From assembly GCA_938084175.1 (NCBI GenBank), contig CALKDR010000005.1, forward strand, positions 1-42,657: a stretch of 42,657 nucleotides of DNA. The letters run 5' to 3'. The notes under the pieces were generated by a model. It made no database searches, was not told the origin of the DNA, and was given only the letters and a program-made list of their open reading frames with translations. Positions 6,766-15,262 of the stretch are shown piece after piece. Source of the DNA: an uncultured Campylobacterales bacterium. Its GTDB lineage: Bacteria; Campylobacterota; Campylobacteria; Campylobacterales; Arcobacteraceae. The position numbers and the translations under genes are program-made. How positions within the stretch are numbered: the first letter of the stretch is position 1; the number at the start of each line of letters is the position of its first letter.

Positions 6766-9042
6766 ATGCATTTAAAATATATTTTAATCTTCCTTATTCT
6801 ACTAATGTCTAATCTTTTAGCAAAAGACAAAGATAAGATTATATTACAATTAGATTGGTTAAATCAATTCCAATTTGCAGGATATTACATTGCAAAAGAA
6901 AAAGGTTTTTACAAAGATATTAATCTTGACGTAGAAATAAAAGAATTCAATAACAAAATAAATTTGGTAAATAATGTAATAAATAATGAAAGTACTTACA
7001 GTATTGGAAAGTCTTCATTAGTAATTGATAAATTAAATAATAAACAAATTATACTGCTAGCTGCGATTTATCAACAATCACCAATGAATTTAATAAGCTT
7101 AAAAAAATCTAATATAAGCACAATTCAAGACCTTAAAAACAAAAATGTAATGTTAACACCCGATGCTAAAGATGCTGTAAATATAAATACAATGATTACA
7201 TCAAAAAATGTAAAACTAAAAGATATAAATTTTAAAGCTCACTCTTTTGATTTAAATGATTTAATTACAGGAAAAGTAGATGCAATGGGCTGTTATCTAT
7301 CAAATGAACCTTATATTTTAAAAAATGCAAATATAAAATTTAATGTATTTAATCCTAGTGATTATGGTTTTGATTTTTATGGTGGCATATTATTTACATC
7401 AAATAAAGAGCTAAATACAAATCCTAAAAGAGTAAAGAAATTTTATCAAGCAAGTATAAAGGGTTGGAATTATGCTTTTGCTAATATTGAAAAAACTGCA
7501 CAAATCATTTATCAAAAATATAATACTCAAAATAAAACACTTGATTCATTAATATATGAAGGAAAAATATTAAAAAAACTTGCAATAAAAGAAAAAAATC
7601 AAGAAATAGGATTAATAGATAGTAAGAAAATTGAAGAGATAAAAAGACTCTATTTAGCATTAGGATTAAGTAATCATTCAAATACTAAATTAGATAATTT
7701 TATCTTTAATCATAAAAAAGTGATATTAAATACTGAAGAAAGCAAATTTATCAAAGATAATGATTTTTCTTTATTAACTAATACGAAAAATATTCCTTAT
7801 AGTTTTAATCACAATAGTAATATAAAAGGTATAGAATTAGACTTATTAGAACTAATTAGCAAAAAATTTGATATTGATTATAATATAATTGAGAAACCAA
7901 AAAACATTAAAATATTTAATAATATAAAAACTCATACCCTAGATTTTTATTTCAATTATTCTACAAAATATATCAATCTTGAAAAGACACTTTACAGTAA
8001 ACCTATTTTAAATATACCAATGGCTATGGCTACTACAAATAATAAAAATCTAATTCCTAATCTTTCAATATTAAAAGGAGAAAAACTTGCACTATTAAAA
8101 GGTTCTGATATTTACCAAAAACTGAAATTAAATTATCCTAATCTTGACTTAGTTTTTGTACAAACAAAAGAAGAAGGATTTGAATTATTAAGAACTGAAG
8201 AGATTTTTGGATTTATTGATAATATTTTATCTCTTTCTCATACTATAATTAAAGATGATCTTAGAAATATAAAAATTTCAGCCACACTTCCTTACAATTT
8301 AGAAATTAGACTTGCTACAAATAAAGAAAATTCTGTTTTCATTGATATTATTAACAAAGTAATACCTCTAATTAAAAATGAAGAAAAAGAAGAGATACTA
8401 AGAAAGTATCAATTGATTTTATTTAAAAATGTTAGCGATTATACTTGGGTTTATAAGTATGTAGTTCCTTTGTTATTTACAATACTAATTGTTTTACTTG
8501 TAAATAATAAAATGAGAAAAGAAATACGAAAAAGAAGAAAAGCTGAAAAAGCATTACAGGATTTTGCAAGCAGAGATAGTCTTACAAGTATTTTTAATAG
8601 AGGGAAAATTGATTTTTTAATAAAAGAAGAGATACTAAAAACAAAAAATCAAGAAGATACATTTACAATAATATTCTTTGATATTGATGATTTTAAATTA
8701 ATAAATGATGATTTTGGCCATATTAAAGGTGATGAAGTACTTATAGAAATAAGTAAGATAATCTCTAAAAATATTAGAAATACTGATGTTTTAGGTAGAT
8801 GGGGAGGAGAAGAGTTTATTATTCTTCTTCCAAAAACAACATCAAATAAAGCATTTATTTTAGCTGATAGTTTAAGACAATTAGTTTCACAATATGATTT
8901 TGGAATAAAAAGAAAAATTACAATTAGTTTAGGAATAACACAGTATTCAAAAAAAGATACTAGAGTTGATTTAATACATAGAGCAGATAAAGCTATGTAT
9001 TTAGTAAAAGAAACAGGTAAAAATGCAGTTAAAACTCTTTAA
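6766..9042 (+). CDS. Periplasmic dual-binding-domain sensor diguanylate cyclase
   Basis: A 758-residue membrane sensor predicted to make cyclic di-GMP. Domains in order: signal peptide (1-19); NMT1/THI5-like binding domain (about 24-240, beginning LQLDWLNQFQFAGYYIAKEKGFY); a second solute-binding domain of SBP_bac_3 type (about 330-550); one membrane helix (about 562-582); a basic linker; and a GGDEF domain (about 600-758). The active motif is GGEEF at 680-684, and a canonical product-inhibition I-site RNTD (671-674) lies five residues before it, so the cyclase looks active and feedback controlled. No strong ribosome site precedes the ATG. The NMT1 family binds thiamine-pyrimidine precursors and other small organics; the ligand here is unknown. 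It follows fbpABC by 42 nt, but a functional link to iron is not shown. Confidence 0.88.
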   Translation: MHLKYILIFLILLMSNLLAKDKDKIILQLDWLNQFQFAGYYIAKEKGFYKDINLDVEIKEFNNKINLVNNVINNESTYSIGKSSLVIDKLNNKQIILLAAIYQQSPMNLISLKKSNISTIQDLKNKNVMLTPDAKDAVNINTMITSKNVKLKDINFKAHSFDLNDLITGKVDAMGCYLSNEPYILKNANIKFNVFNPSDYGFDFYGGILFTSNKELNTNPKRVKKFYQASIKGWNYAFANIEKTAQIIYQKYNTQNKTLDSLIYEGKILKKLAIKEKNQEIGLIDSKKIEEIKRLYLALGLSNHSNTKLDNFIFNHKKVILNTEESKFIKDNDFSLLTNTKNIPYSFNHNSNIKGIELDLLELISKKFDIDYNIIEKPKNIKIFNNIKTHTLDFYFNYSTKYINLEKTLYSKPILNIPMAMATTNNKNLIPNLSILKGEKLALLKGSDIYQKLKLNYPNLDLVFVQTKEEGFELLRTEEIFGFIDNILSLSHTIIKDDLRNIKISATLPYNLEIRLATNKENSVFIDIINKVIPLIKNEEKEEILRKYQLILFKNVSDYTWVYKYVVPLLFTILIVLLVNNKMRKEIRKRRKAEKALQDFASRDSLTSIFNRGKIDFLIKEEILKTKNQEDTFTIIFFDIDDFKLINDDFGHIKGDEVLIEISKIISKNIRNTDVLGRWGGEEFIILLPKTTSNKAFILADSLRQLVSQYDFGIKRKITISLGITQYSKKDTRVDLIHRADKAMYLVKETGKNAVKTL

Positions 9043-9071
9043 AAAACAAGATTTATTCTTGTTTTTTAAAG
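9037..9071. terminator. Bidirectional hairpin terminator between convergent genes
   Basis: A perfect 14-bp inverted repeat (9037-9050 with 9058-9071) encloses a 7-nt loop. The arms contain A6 and T6 tracts, so either strand gives a hairpin with a U-rich side. The stop codon of the GGDEF gene (9040-9042) lies inside the left arm; the opposing decarboxylase gene ends 13 nt to the right. Confidence 0.8.
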
Positions 9072-9083
9072 TTATAAAATCAA

Positions 9084-10898
9084 TTACAATTGATTTTTCT
9101 TTTTAAATTCTTCACTAATATTAATAATACCACGTTCTTGAAGTGATTCTAAAACACTAGGAGTACAATCAACATCATCAGGCCATGTTCTTTTGTAATT
9201 ATCAAAAGAATTTTTATTAGTACCATCAATACAAATTGTATTTTGATCAAAATACATATCTCTATTTGAATCGATATTATTAACAACTCTCCAAACTAAC
9301 ATATAAGGATTGTTTACATCATTTTGATGTGATGCATCAATGATGATTAAGATTTTTATATTTTCTAATATAGGTCTCAAATCTTCGAAAAGATACTTTT
9401 GTGTTCTAGTTTTATCAACTGTAATAATTGTTACAGGATTTTTAGTATTCGTAAAATATTGTTTTAATTCTTTCACTTCACTTGTAAGTGATTGCATTTT
9501 GAATAATAACTCATCATCAGATAAAAGTGTAATTCCAAGTTCTTCAATCTCTTCACCTGTACAATCAAGCCCAAGTTTTCCACCTACTGCAAACTTTGGA
9601 CTTGAATGGTCAAGGGCATCAACAACACCTTTTGAAATCATCATATCATCAATATTTATTCTATTTAAAATGTGTTCTGCTATTGCCTCATGATCTGTTA
9701 AATCAGGTGCATCTTCATTTACAAATAAAGCATGTTTAACGAAACTCATTTGTCCAACACCCCAAAATGCATGCATCATTTGTTGTGCATGTCCTGGATA
9801 TAAAGTTTTAATTTTTGCTAAAATTAGATTATGAAACACTCCATTTTCAGGCATATAATAATCAATTAAATCAGGTGCTGTTGTTTTTAATAATGGAAGG
9901 AAAATTCTCTCTGTTGCGTGTCCCATATATTTATCTTCTAATGGTGGTTTTCCAACAACTGTTGCTAAATATGTAGGTTTAGCTTTACTTGTAATTGCTG
10001 TAACTTCCATAAAAGGATAATCTTCTTCAAGTGTATAATACCCTGTATGATCTCCAAATGGTCCTTCAATCTTAACTTTTTCAGGATCAACAAAACCTTC
10101 GATTATAAAGTCATTATCTTTAGGAACCCAAATATCATTTGTAATTGATTTAACTAATTGTGCATTTTTGTTTTTTACAAAACCATAAAGCATTAGTTCA
10201 AAAATACCTATTGGTAAAGGAGCTTGACCACACCAAATATACATAGGATCTCCACCAATTCCAACAGATACTGGCATTTTTTTACCTGCTTTTTTATACT
10301 CATGTAAAAAATGGTTTGAGTCTTTATGTATTTGCCAATGAAGACCTAATGTATTATCAGGGAATACTTGAAGTCTATACATTCCAAGGTTTTTCATTTC
10401 ACCATTTAGAGATGTTGTATAAACTTGACCCATTGTAATAAAAGGTCCACCATCTTGTTCCCAAGTTGTTAAAACTGGTAAATCAGAAAGTTTTGCATCT
10501 TTACCTAGTTTTATTACTTGCTGACACTCACCTTTTCCTCTATTTTTTTTAGGAATTGTATTTTTTAATGCAAATAACTTACCAAAAGTCGTAAGTTTTT
10601 CACTTAATGTTGTTGGTGGTTTCATTTTTAATAATGATTCAATCTCAGAACCTATTTTATCACCATCACCAATAAACAGTTTTACTGCTTTTTCATTACA
10701 AAATACATTCATTAAAACAGGAATATCAAACTTTTTATTCTTTGCTTTATCTACAACATTTGTAAATAACAATGCTTTTGAGTCTTCACTTTTAACTTCA
10801 ATATATGCGATATGTGGAATTTCTAGATTAATATCTAATTCATCATCTATGATTCTTAATAAATCATGCTTTTTTAATAGTGCAATTGCTTCTTTCAT
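9084..10898 (-). CDS. UbiD-family decarboxylase, probable menaquinone biosynthesis
   Basis: A 604-residue UbiD-type (prenylated-FMN) decarboxylase. Family features include IVTTWEQDGGPFIT-like segment (LPVLTTWEQDGGPFITMGQ, about 135-153), the GIGGDP motif, the EGPFGDHTGYY segment that carries catalytic acid residues, and TYLATVVGKPPLEDKYMG. The size is longer than E. coli UbiD (about 500) but like the Campylobacterota homologue. Those bacteria make menaquinone by the futalosine route, where a UbiD homologue (MqnL role) removes the carboxylate from prenylated dihydroxynaphthoate, so I infer that function; no other mqn gene is next to it. It stands alone on the minus strand with a GGGGA site before the ATG. 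An aromatic-acid decarboxylase role is the alternative. Confidence 0.85.
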   Translation of the reverse strand: MKEAIALLKKHDLLRIIDDELDINLEIPHIAYIEVKSEDSKALLFTNVVDKAKNKKFDIPVLMNVFCNEKAVKLFIGDGDKIGSEIESLLKMKPPTTLSEKLTTFGKLFALKNTIPKKNRGKGECQQVIKLGKDAKLSDLPVLTTWEQDGGPFITMGQVYTTSLNGEMKNLGMYRLQVFPDNTLGLHWQIHKDSNHFLHEYKKAGKKMPVSVGIGGDPMYIWCGQAPLPIGIFELMLYGFVKNKNAQLVKSITNDIWVPKDNDFIIEGFVDPEKVKIEGPFGDHTGYYTLEEDYPFMEVTAITSKAKPTYLATVVGKPPLEDKYMGHATERIFLPLLKTTAPDLIDYYMPENGVFHNLILAKIKTLYPGHAQQMMHAFWGVGQMSFVKHALFVNEDAPDLTDHEAIAEHILNRINIDDMMISKGVVDALDHSSPKFAVGGKLGLDCTGEEIEELGITLLSDDELLFKMQSLTSEVKELKQYFTNTKNPVTIITVDKTRTQKYLFEDLRPILENIKILIIIDASHQNDVNNPYMLVWRVVNNIDSNRDMYFDQNTICIDGTNKNSFDNYKRTWPDDVDCTPSVLESLQERGIINISEEFKKKNQL

Positions 10899-10988
10899 TT
10901 TGTCCCCATTTTTAACCTAATCAGTTAATTAGTATAAATTTTATATCATTTTATCAATAAAATCTAGTTTATGGTAGGAGTTTTATAT

Positions 10989-12161
10989 ATGCTTAATAAA
11001 AATAAATATAATTTTGATGAGAAAATAAATAGAAAAGGTACAAATTGTGCCAAGTATGATGGATTGAAAAGATATTTTGGTTATGAGGATTTAAATCCTC
11101 TTTGGGTGGCAGACATGGATTTTAAAACTCCAAGTTTTATAAATGATGAAATAATAAAAGCGGCTAAAAATTCAACATATGGATATAGTATAGATAGCGA
11201 TGCTTTATATCAATCAATTATCTCATGGCAAGATAAACGTCATAATTGGAAAATACAACAAGAAGACATTTATATGATTAATGGCGTAGTTCCTGCTTAT
11301 TCAGCTTGTATTGAAGCTTACAGTGATATCAATGATGAAGTAATAGTTCAAACACCTGTGTACCCTCCTTTATTTAAATGTATTAAAGCAAATAATAGAA
11401 AAGTTGTCATAAATGAATTAAAAGAAGAAAATGGTTATTACACAATGGATTTAAAAGATTTAAAATCTAAAATCACTGATAAAACAAAAATTCTTTGTTT
11501 ATGTTCACCTCATAATCCTGTAGGACGGGTATGGGATAAAGAAGAGTTGGAAGAATTAGCTGAAATTTGTATTGAAAATAATATTATGATTGTTTCAGAT
11601 GAGATACATTCAGATGTAACTTTTAAAAAGTTCACTCCTCTTGCAAGTATTAGTGAAAAAATTGCAAATATTACAATTACTCTTAATTCAGCAGGAAAAA
11701 CATTTAATATTGCAGGACTTAACTGCGCTTATGCAATTAGTAAAAATAAAAAAATATTAGATAAATTTAAAATAATTGCACAAAAAAGAGAAATACATTC
11801 AATTAATTTCTTTGGATATATTTCAACAAAAGCGGCATATGAAGATGGAGCTGAATTTGTTGATGAACTAAAAAAATATTTGCAAGAAAATATTTTATTT
11901 ACGAAAAGTTATTTATTAAAAAATTGTCCAAATATCACTTTTATGTTACCAGAAGCCACATATCTATTATGGCTAAATTTTAAAATGACTTCTTTAAAAC
12001 ATGAAGAAATAAAAAATAGACTATTAACTAAGTCAAAGGTGGCTTTAAATGATGGTGTTTCTTTTAGTAGCAATGCAAAGTCATATTTTAGATTAAATGT
12101 AGCCTTGAGTAAAGATGCTTTAGAAGAAGCATTAGCCGATATTTCAAAGAGCTTTCAATAG
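10989..12161 (+). CDS. MalY/PatB-type PLP aminotransferase (cystathionine beta-lyase-like)
   Basis: A 390-residue fold-type I PLP enzyme. The Schiff-base lysine is Lys237 in NSAGKTFNIAGL, and the pyridoxine-nitrogen Asp is Asp204 in VSDEIHSD; SPHNPVGRVW is the usual aminotransferase segment. The opening NPLWVADMDFKTP and the HSDV/SAGKTFN signatures place it with MalY/PatB, C-S lyases that cleave cystathionine or cysteine to ammonia, pyruvate and a thiol. I chose the ATG at 10989 instead of 10971 because AGGAG (10976-10980) is spaced 8 nt before it. It is divergent from the UbiD-type gene and not linked to sulfur genes here. An aminotransferase with a different substrate cannot be excluded. 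Confidence 0.85.
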   Translation: MLNKNKYNFDEKINRKGTNCAKYDGLKRYFGYEDLNPLWVADMDFKTPSFINDEIIKAAKNSTYGYSIDSDALYQSIISWQDKRHNWKIQQEDIYMINGVVPAYSACIEAYSDINDEVIVQTPVYPPLFKCIKANNRKVVINELKEENGYYTMDLKDLKSKITDKTKILCLCSPHNPVGRVWDKEELEELAEICIENNIMIVSDEIHSDVTFKKFTPLASISEKIANITITLNSAGKTFNIAGLNCAYAISKNKKILDKFKIIAQKREIHSINFFGYISTKAAYEDGAEFVDELKKYLQENILFTKSYLLKNCPNITFMLPEATYLLWLNFKMTSLKHEEIKNRLLTKSKVALNDGVSFSSNAKSYFRLNVALSKDALEEALADISKSFQ

Positions 12162-12253
12162 CAAAAGAATAGCAAAGTATTACCTTTTTTCTCACTATTT
12201 TAATTATACTTTTGTAAAGCCATAAAAAGCTTTTAAGAAGTATAAAATTAGTG

Positions 12254-12259
12254 TACAAT
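12254..12259 (+). promoter_or_regulatory. Candidate -10 box of the nuo operon
   Basis: TACAAT lies 31 nt before the nuoA start, which has an AGGA ribosome site. There is no clear TTGACA, but the upstream region is T-rich and contains the palindrome AAAAGCTTTT (12225-12234) at about -30. This is the last intergenic space before 14 kb of overlapping or closely spaced genes, so the operon promoter should be here. Confidence 0.45.
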
Positions 12260-12290
12260 CCTTAAACGATATTAAAATATAGGATATAAA

Positions 12291-12653
12291 ATGTCAACAG
12301 AATTGATTCTTGCATCTGTTATTTTTGTTACAATTGGTTTCATTTTGGCAGCTGTCTTTGTACTTACAAGATATATAGGTCCAAAGAATGAAGAAGCACA
12401 GATGAAAAATACAGTATACGAAAGTGGTGTTTCTAATCCTGTTGGAAATACAAATATTAGATTCTCAATAAAATTTTATTTAGTTGCTATTTTATTTGTT
12501 CTATTCGATGTGGAGATTATTTTTATGTTTCCTTGGGCTGTAAATATCAAAGAGCTCGGTTATCTTGGACTGTTTGAAATGTTCATGTTTATGGGACTTT
12601 TATTTTCAGGACTAATTTATATTTATAAGAAAAAGGCATTATCATGGGATTAG
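12291..12653 (+). CDS. nuoA: Complex I subunit NuoA
   Basis: A 120-residue inner-membrane subunit of respiratory complex I with three membrane helices. The family segment NPVGNTNIRFSIKFYLVAILFVLFDVEIIFMFPWA (about 50-84) is clear and contains the acidic pair in FDVE. It opens the nuo operon and overlaps nuoB by 10 nt. Length is normal. Confidence 0.95.
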   Translation: MSTELILASVIFVTIGFILAAVFVLTRYIGPKNEEAQMKNTVYESGVSNPVGNTNIRFSIKFYLVAILFVLFDVEIIFMFPWAVNIKELGYLGLFEMFMFMGLLFSGLIYIYKKKALSWD

Positions 12654-13159
12654 GAGCTGAAGCTGGATTAGGCGATTCTATTGTAACAACAAAACTTGAT
12701 CATGCTGTAAACTGGGGTAGATCTTATTCATTATGGCCAATGGTTTTTGGAACTGCATGTTGTGGTATTGAGTTTATGAGTGTTGCTGGTGCAAAATATG
12801 ATTTATCTAGATTTGGAGCTGAAGTTGTTAGATTTTCTCCAAGACAAGCAGATTTATTAATAGTTGCAGGAACAATTTCTTATAAACAAGCTCCTATATT
12901 AAAGAAAATTTATGAGCAAATGTGTGAACCTAAATGGGTAATTTCTATGGGTGCATGTGCATGTTCTGGTGGTTTTTATGATAACTATACAACACTTCAA
13001 GGAATTGATCAAATAATTCCTGTTGATGAATATGTAGCAGGTTGTCCTCCAAGACCAGAAGCTGTATTAGATGCAATAATGAGAATTCAAGAAAAAGCTA
13101 ATGACGAATCTATTTTAAAAGATAGAGTTAGCGATTTTAAAGGATTTTTAGATGTTTAA
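12644..13159 (+). CDS. nuoB: Complex I subunit NuoB (cluster N2)
   Basis: A 171-residue subunit that holds the terminal [4Fe-4S] cluster N2 that reduces quinone. The ligands are visible: tandem Cys39-Cys40 in [11 protein letters not shown], Cys105 in GACACSGG and Cys134 in GCPPRPEA. An additional Cys107 beside the third ligand is not usual in E. coli. It overlaps both neighbours (10 nt with nuoA, 8 nt with nuoCD), so translation is probably coupled. Confidence 0.96.
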   Translation: MGLGAEAGLGDSIVTTKLDHAVNWGRSYSLWPMVFGTACCGIEFMSVAGAKYDLSRFGAEVVRFSPRQADLLIVAGTISYKQAPILKKIYEQMCEPKWVISMGACACSGGFYDNYTTLQGIDQIIPVDEYVAGCPPRPEAVLDAIMRIQEKANDESILKDRVSDFKGFLDV

Positions 13160-14786
13160 ATGTGATATTTTAATTGATTCAAATAAAATCAAAGAAACAA
13201 TATTAAAACTTAAAACAGAAGAAAACTATGAAATTCTTTTAGATATAACAATTATTGATTATTTAAAGTATCCTGATGTAACACCAAGTAGATTTGCCGT
13301 AGTTTACATATTAAGAGATAAAACATTCAAAAAACAAACTTCTATAAAATCATATATTGATGATTCAACATTAACAGTTGATTCGCTTTCAGATATATAT
13401 AAATCAGCAAATTGGGCTGAAAGAGAAGCATATGATCAATATGGAATAAATTTTAATGGACATCCTAATTTAAAAAGACTTTTAAATCATCATCAATTTG
13501 TAGGTCATCCACTTAGAAAAGATTATGAAATTACAAAAGGTCAAATTTGTACTGAAACTGAAGATTTAATGGATGAAATGAACCCATTACTTAATCAAAA
13601 AGGTTATACACCTGAAGAGATTAATGACTTAATGCTTTTAAATGTTGGACCATCTCACCCCGCATCACATGGTACTATTAGAAACTTTGTAGCAATGGAA
13701 GGTGAAACAATTACAGCATGTGTTACTGAAATTGGATACTTACATAGAGGTTTTGAAAAATCTTGTGAGAACCATACATATTCACAAGTAATTCCTTATA
13801 CAGATAGATTAAATTACTGTTCAGCTATTTTAAATAATATTGGTTATTCAAAAGCTGTTGAAGAGATGTTAAAAATTGATATCACACAACGTGCTAAATC
13901 AATAAGAGTTATTATGGGGGAGCTAAGTAGAATCATTGATCACCTCGTTTGTAATGCTGCAAATATGGTAGATTTGGGAGGATTAACTAACTTTTGGTAT
14001 TTATTCGCTCCACGTGATACTGCTTATGATTTATTATCAAAACTAACAGGTGCAAGACTTACTAATACATATACAAGAATTGGTGGTTTAGAGTTTGATT
14101 TATATGATGGGTTTGCGCAGGATTTGGAAAATGTTTTAAAAGAAGTTGAAAAAGCATGTTCAGATGCATTAAGTTTAATTGCGCATAATAGAATTTTTCA
14201 AGATAGAACTCAAGATGTTGGTGTAATTGAATCTGATTTTGCATTAAATGCAGGTATTTCGGGAGTAAATTTAAGAGCTACTGGTGTTCCACATGATTTA
14301 AGAAAAGACAAACCTTATTATGGTTATGAAAATTATGACTTTGATATTGTTGTAGGTTCTCATGGTGATGTTTATGACAGAATGATGTGTAGATTTGAAG
14401 AAATGGTTCAAAGTACTAAAATTATTAGACAGGCTATGAAAGAATTACCAGATGGTCCTATAAATGTCGATGCTCCTGGAATTTTACTACCATCTAAAAA
14501 AGATGTTTATGGAAATATTGAAGGTTTAATGAACCAATTTAAACTTACATTTGAAGGTATAAAAGTACCTAAAGGTGAGTACTATTCATCAACAGAAGGT
14601 GGAAATGGTGAACTTGGATTTTTCATTGTAAGTAATGGAGAAGGAAAACCATATAAAGTAAAATGTAGACCACCTTGTTTTTACTCTTTGGGTGCTTACT
14701 CACAAATTGTTGAGGGTGGAATGTTAGCAGATGCTGTTGTTACAATGGCAAGTATGAACTTTATTGCTGGGGAGTTTGATAGATAA
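13152..14786 (+). CDS. nuoCD: Fused complex I subunit NuoCD
   Basis: A 544-residue fusion of two peripheral-arm subunits. Residues 1-130 are a shortened NuoC, with the family signature [28 protein letters not shown] (85-111) and GHPLRKDY (118-125). A linker of about 30 residues leads to NuoD, beginning [23 protein letters not shown] (162-184). NuoD forms the quinone pocket with NuoB; the HPASHGT loop, which contains the conserved His, is present. Separate nuoC and nuoD genes occur in C. jejuni, while E. coli has a fusion. One continuous frame shows no sign of a sequencing error. The stop overlaps the nuoE start (TAATG). Confidence 0.95.
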   Translation: MFKCDILIDSNKIKETILKLKTEENYEILLDITIIDYLKYPDVTPSRFAVVYILRDKTFKKQTSIKSYIDDSTLTVDSLSDIYKSANWAEREAYDQYGINFNGHPNLKRLLNHHQFVGHPLRKDYEITKGQICTETEDLMDEMNPLLNQKGYTPEEINDLMLLNVGPSHPASHGTIRNFVAMEGETITACVTEIGYLHRGFEKSCENHTYSQVIPYTDRLNYCSAILNNIGYSKAVEEMLKIDITQRAKSIRVIMGELSRIIDHLVCNAANMVDLGGLTNFWYLFAPRDTAYDLLSKLTGARLTNTYTRIGGLEFDLYDGFAQDLENVLKEVEKACSDALSLIAHNRIFQDRTQDVGVIESDFALNAGISGVNLRATGVPHDLRKDKPYYGYENYDFDIVVGSHGDVYDRMMCRFEEMVQSTKIIRQAMKELPDGPINVDAPGILLPSKKDVYGNIEGLMNQFKLTFEGIKVPKGEYYSSTEGGNGELGFFIVSNGEGKPYKVKCRPPCFYSLGAYSQIVEGGMLADAVVTMASMNFIAGEFDR

Positions 14787-15262
14787 TGAAAACATTTGTA
14801 TTTACTAAAGAAAACGAAGAAAAATATCAAAAACAATTAAAAAAGTATCCAAATAGCGATGCTATGATGCTACCTTGTTTATGGCTAGTTCAAGAACAAG
14901 AAAACTGGATATCTCCAGAAGCTATGATATTTATTGCAAATAAGCTAAAGAAAACTCCTATTCAAGTATATGAAGTAGCTACTTTTTATACTATGTTTAA
15001 TTTAAAACCAATTGGTACTTATCATATTGAAGTTTGTAAAACATTATCATGTATGTTAATGGGTGCAAATGATTTAATTAAATTTATGAAAGACACAGTT
15101 GGAATTGAACCTGGACAAACAAGTGAAGATGGGAAATTTCATTTAAGCACAGTAGAGTGTTTAGGTGCTTGTGGTGGCGCACCGATGTTTGCATTTAATG
15201 GTGAGTATAAAGAAAATCAAAGTGTAGAATCATTAAAAAAATTAATTGAGGAGAGTAAATAA
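14786..15262 (+). CDS. nuoE: Complex I subunit NuoE ([2Fe-2S] N1a)
   Basis: A 158-residue thioredoxin-fold subunit of the electron-input module. The [2Fe-2S] ligands are Cys84 and Cys89 (CKTLSC) and Cys125 and Cys129 (CLGAC), with the conserved VYEVATFYTMF segment before them. Length is normal. Its start overlaps the nuoCD stop and its stop overlaps the nuoF start by one base each. Campylobacter jejuni and Helicobacter lack this subunit, so its presence separates this organism from them. Confidence 0.95.
   Translation: MKTFVFTKENEEKYQKQLKKYPNSDAMMLPCLWLVQEQENWISPEAMIFIANKLKKTPIQVYEVATFYTMFNLKPIGTYHIEVCKTLSCMLMGANDLIKFMKDTVGIEPGQTSEDGKFHLSTVECLGACGGAPMFAFNGEYKENQSVESLKKLIEESK

Noticed and set aside
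9340-9693. Plus-strand frame of 117 codons opposite the UbiD-type gene
   Set aside because: It is antisense to a well-supported decarboxylase, lacks a ribosome site, and has low-complexity Ser/Ile/Phe composition typical of a shadow frame.
10910-10935. CTAATC-AGTT-AATTAG-like imperfect palindrome between the UbiD-type and MalY-like genes as an operator
   Set aside because: It is short, imperfect and composed of A/T, and cannot be told from chance in this DNA.
12223-12240. Weak inverted repeat after the MalY-like gene as a terminator
   Set aside because: Only about five pairs (AAAGC/GCTTT) form and no U-run follows, so I did not list it; the MalY-like gene has no clear terminator.
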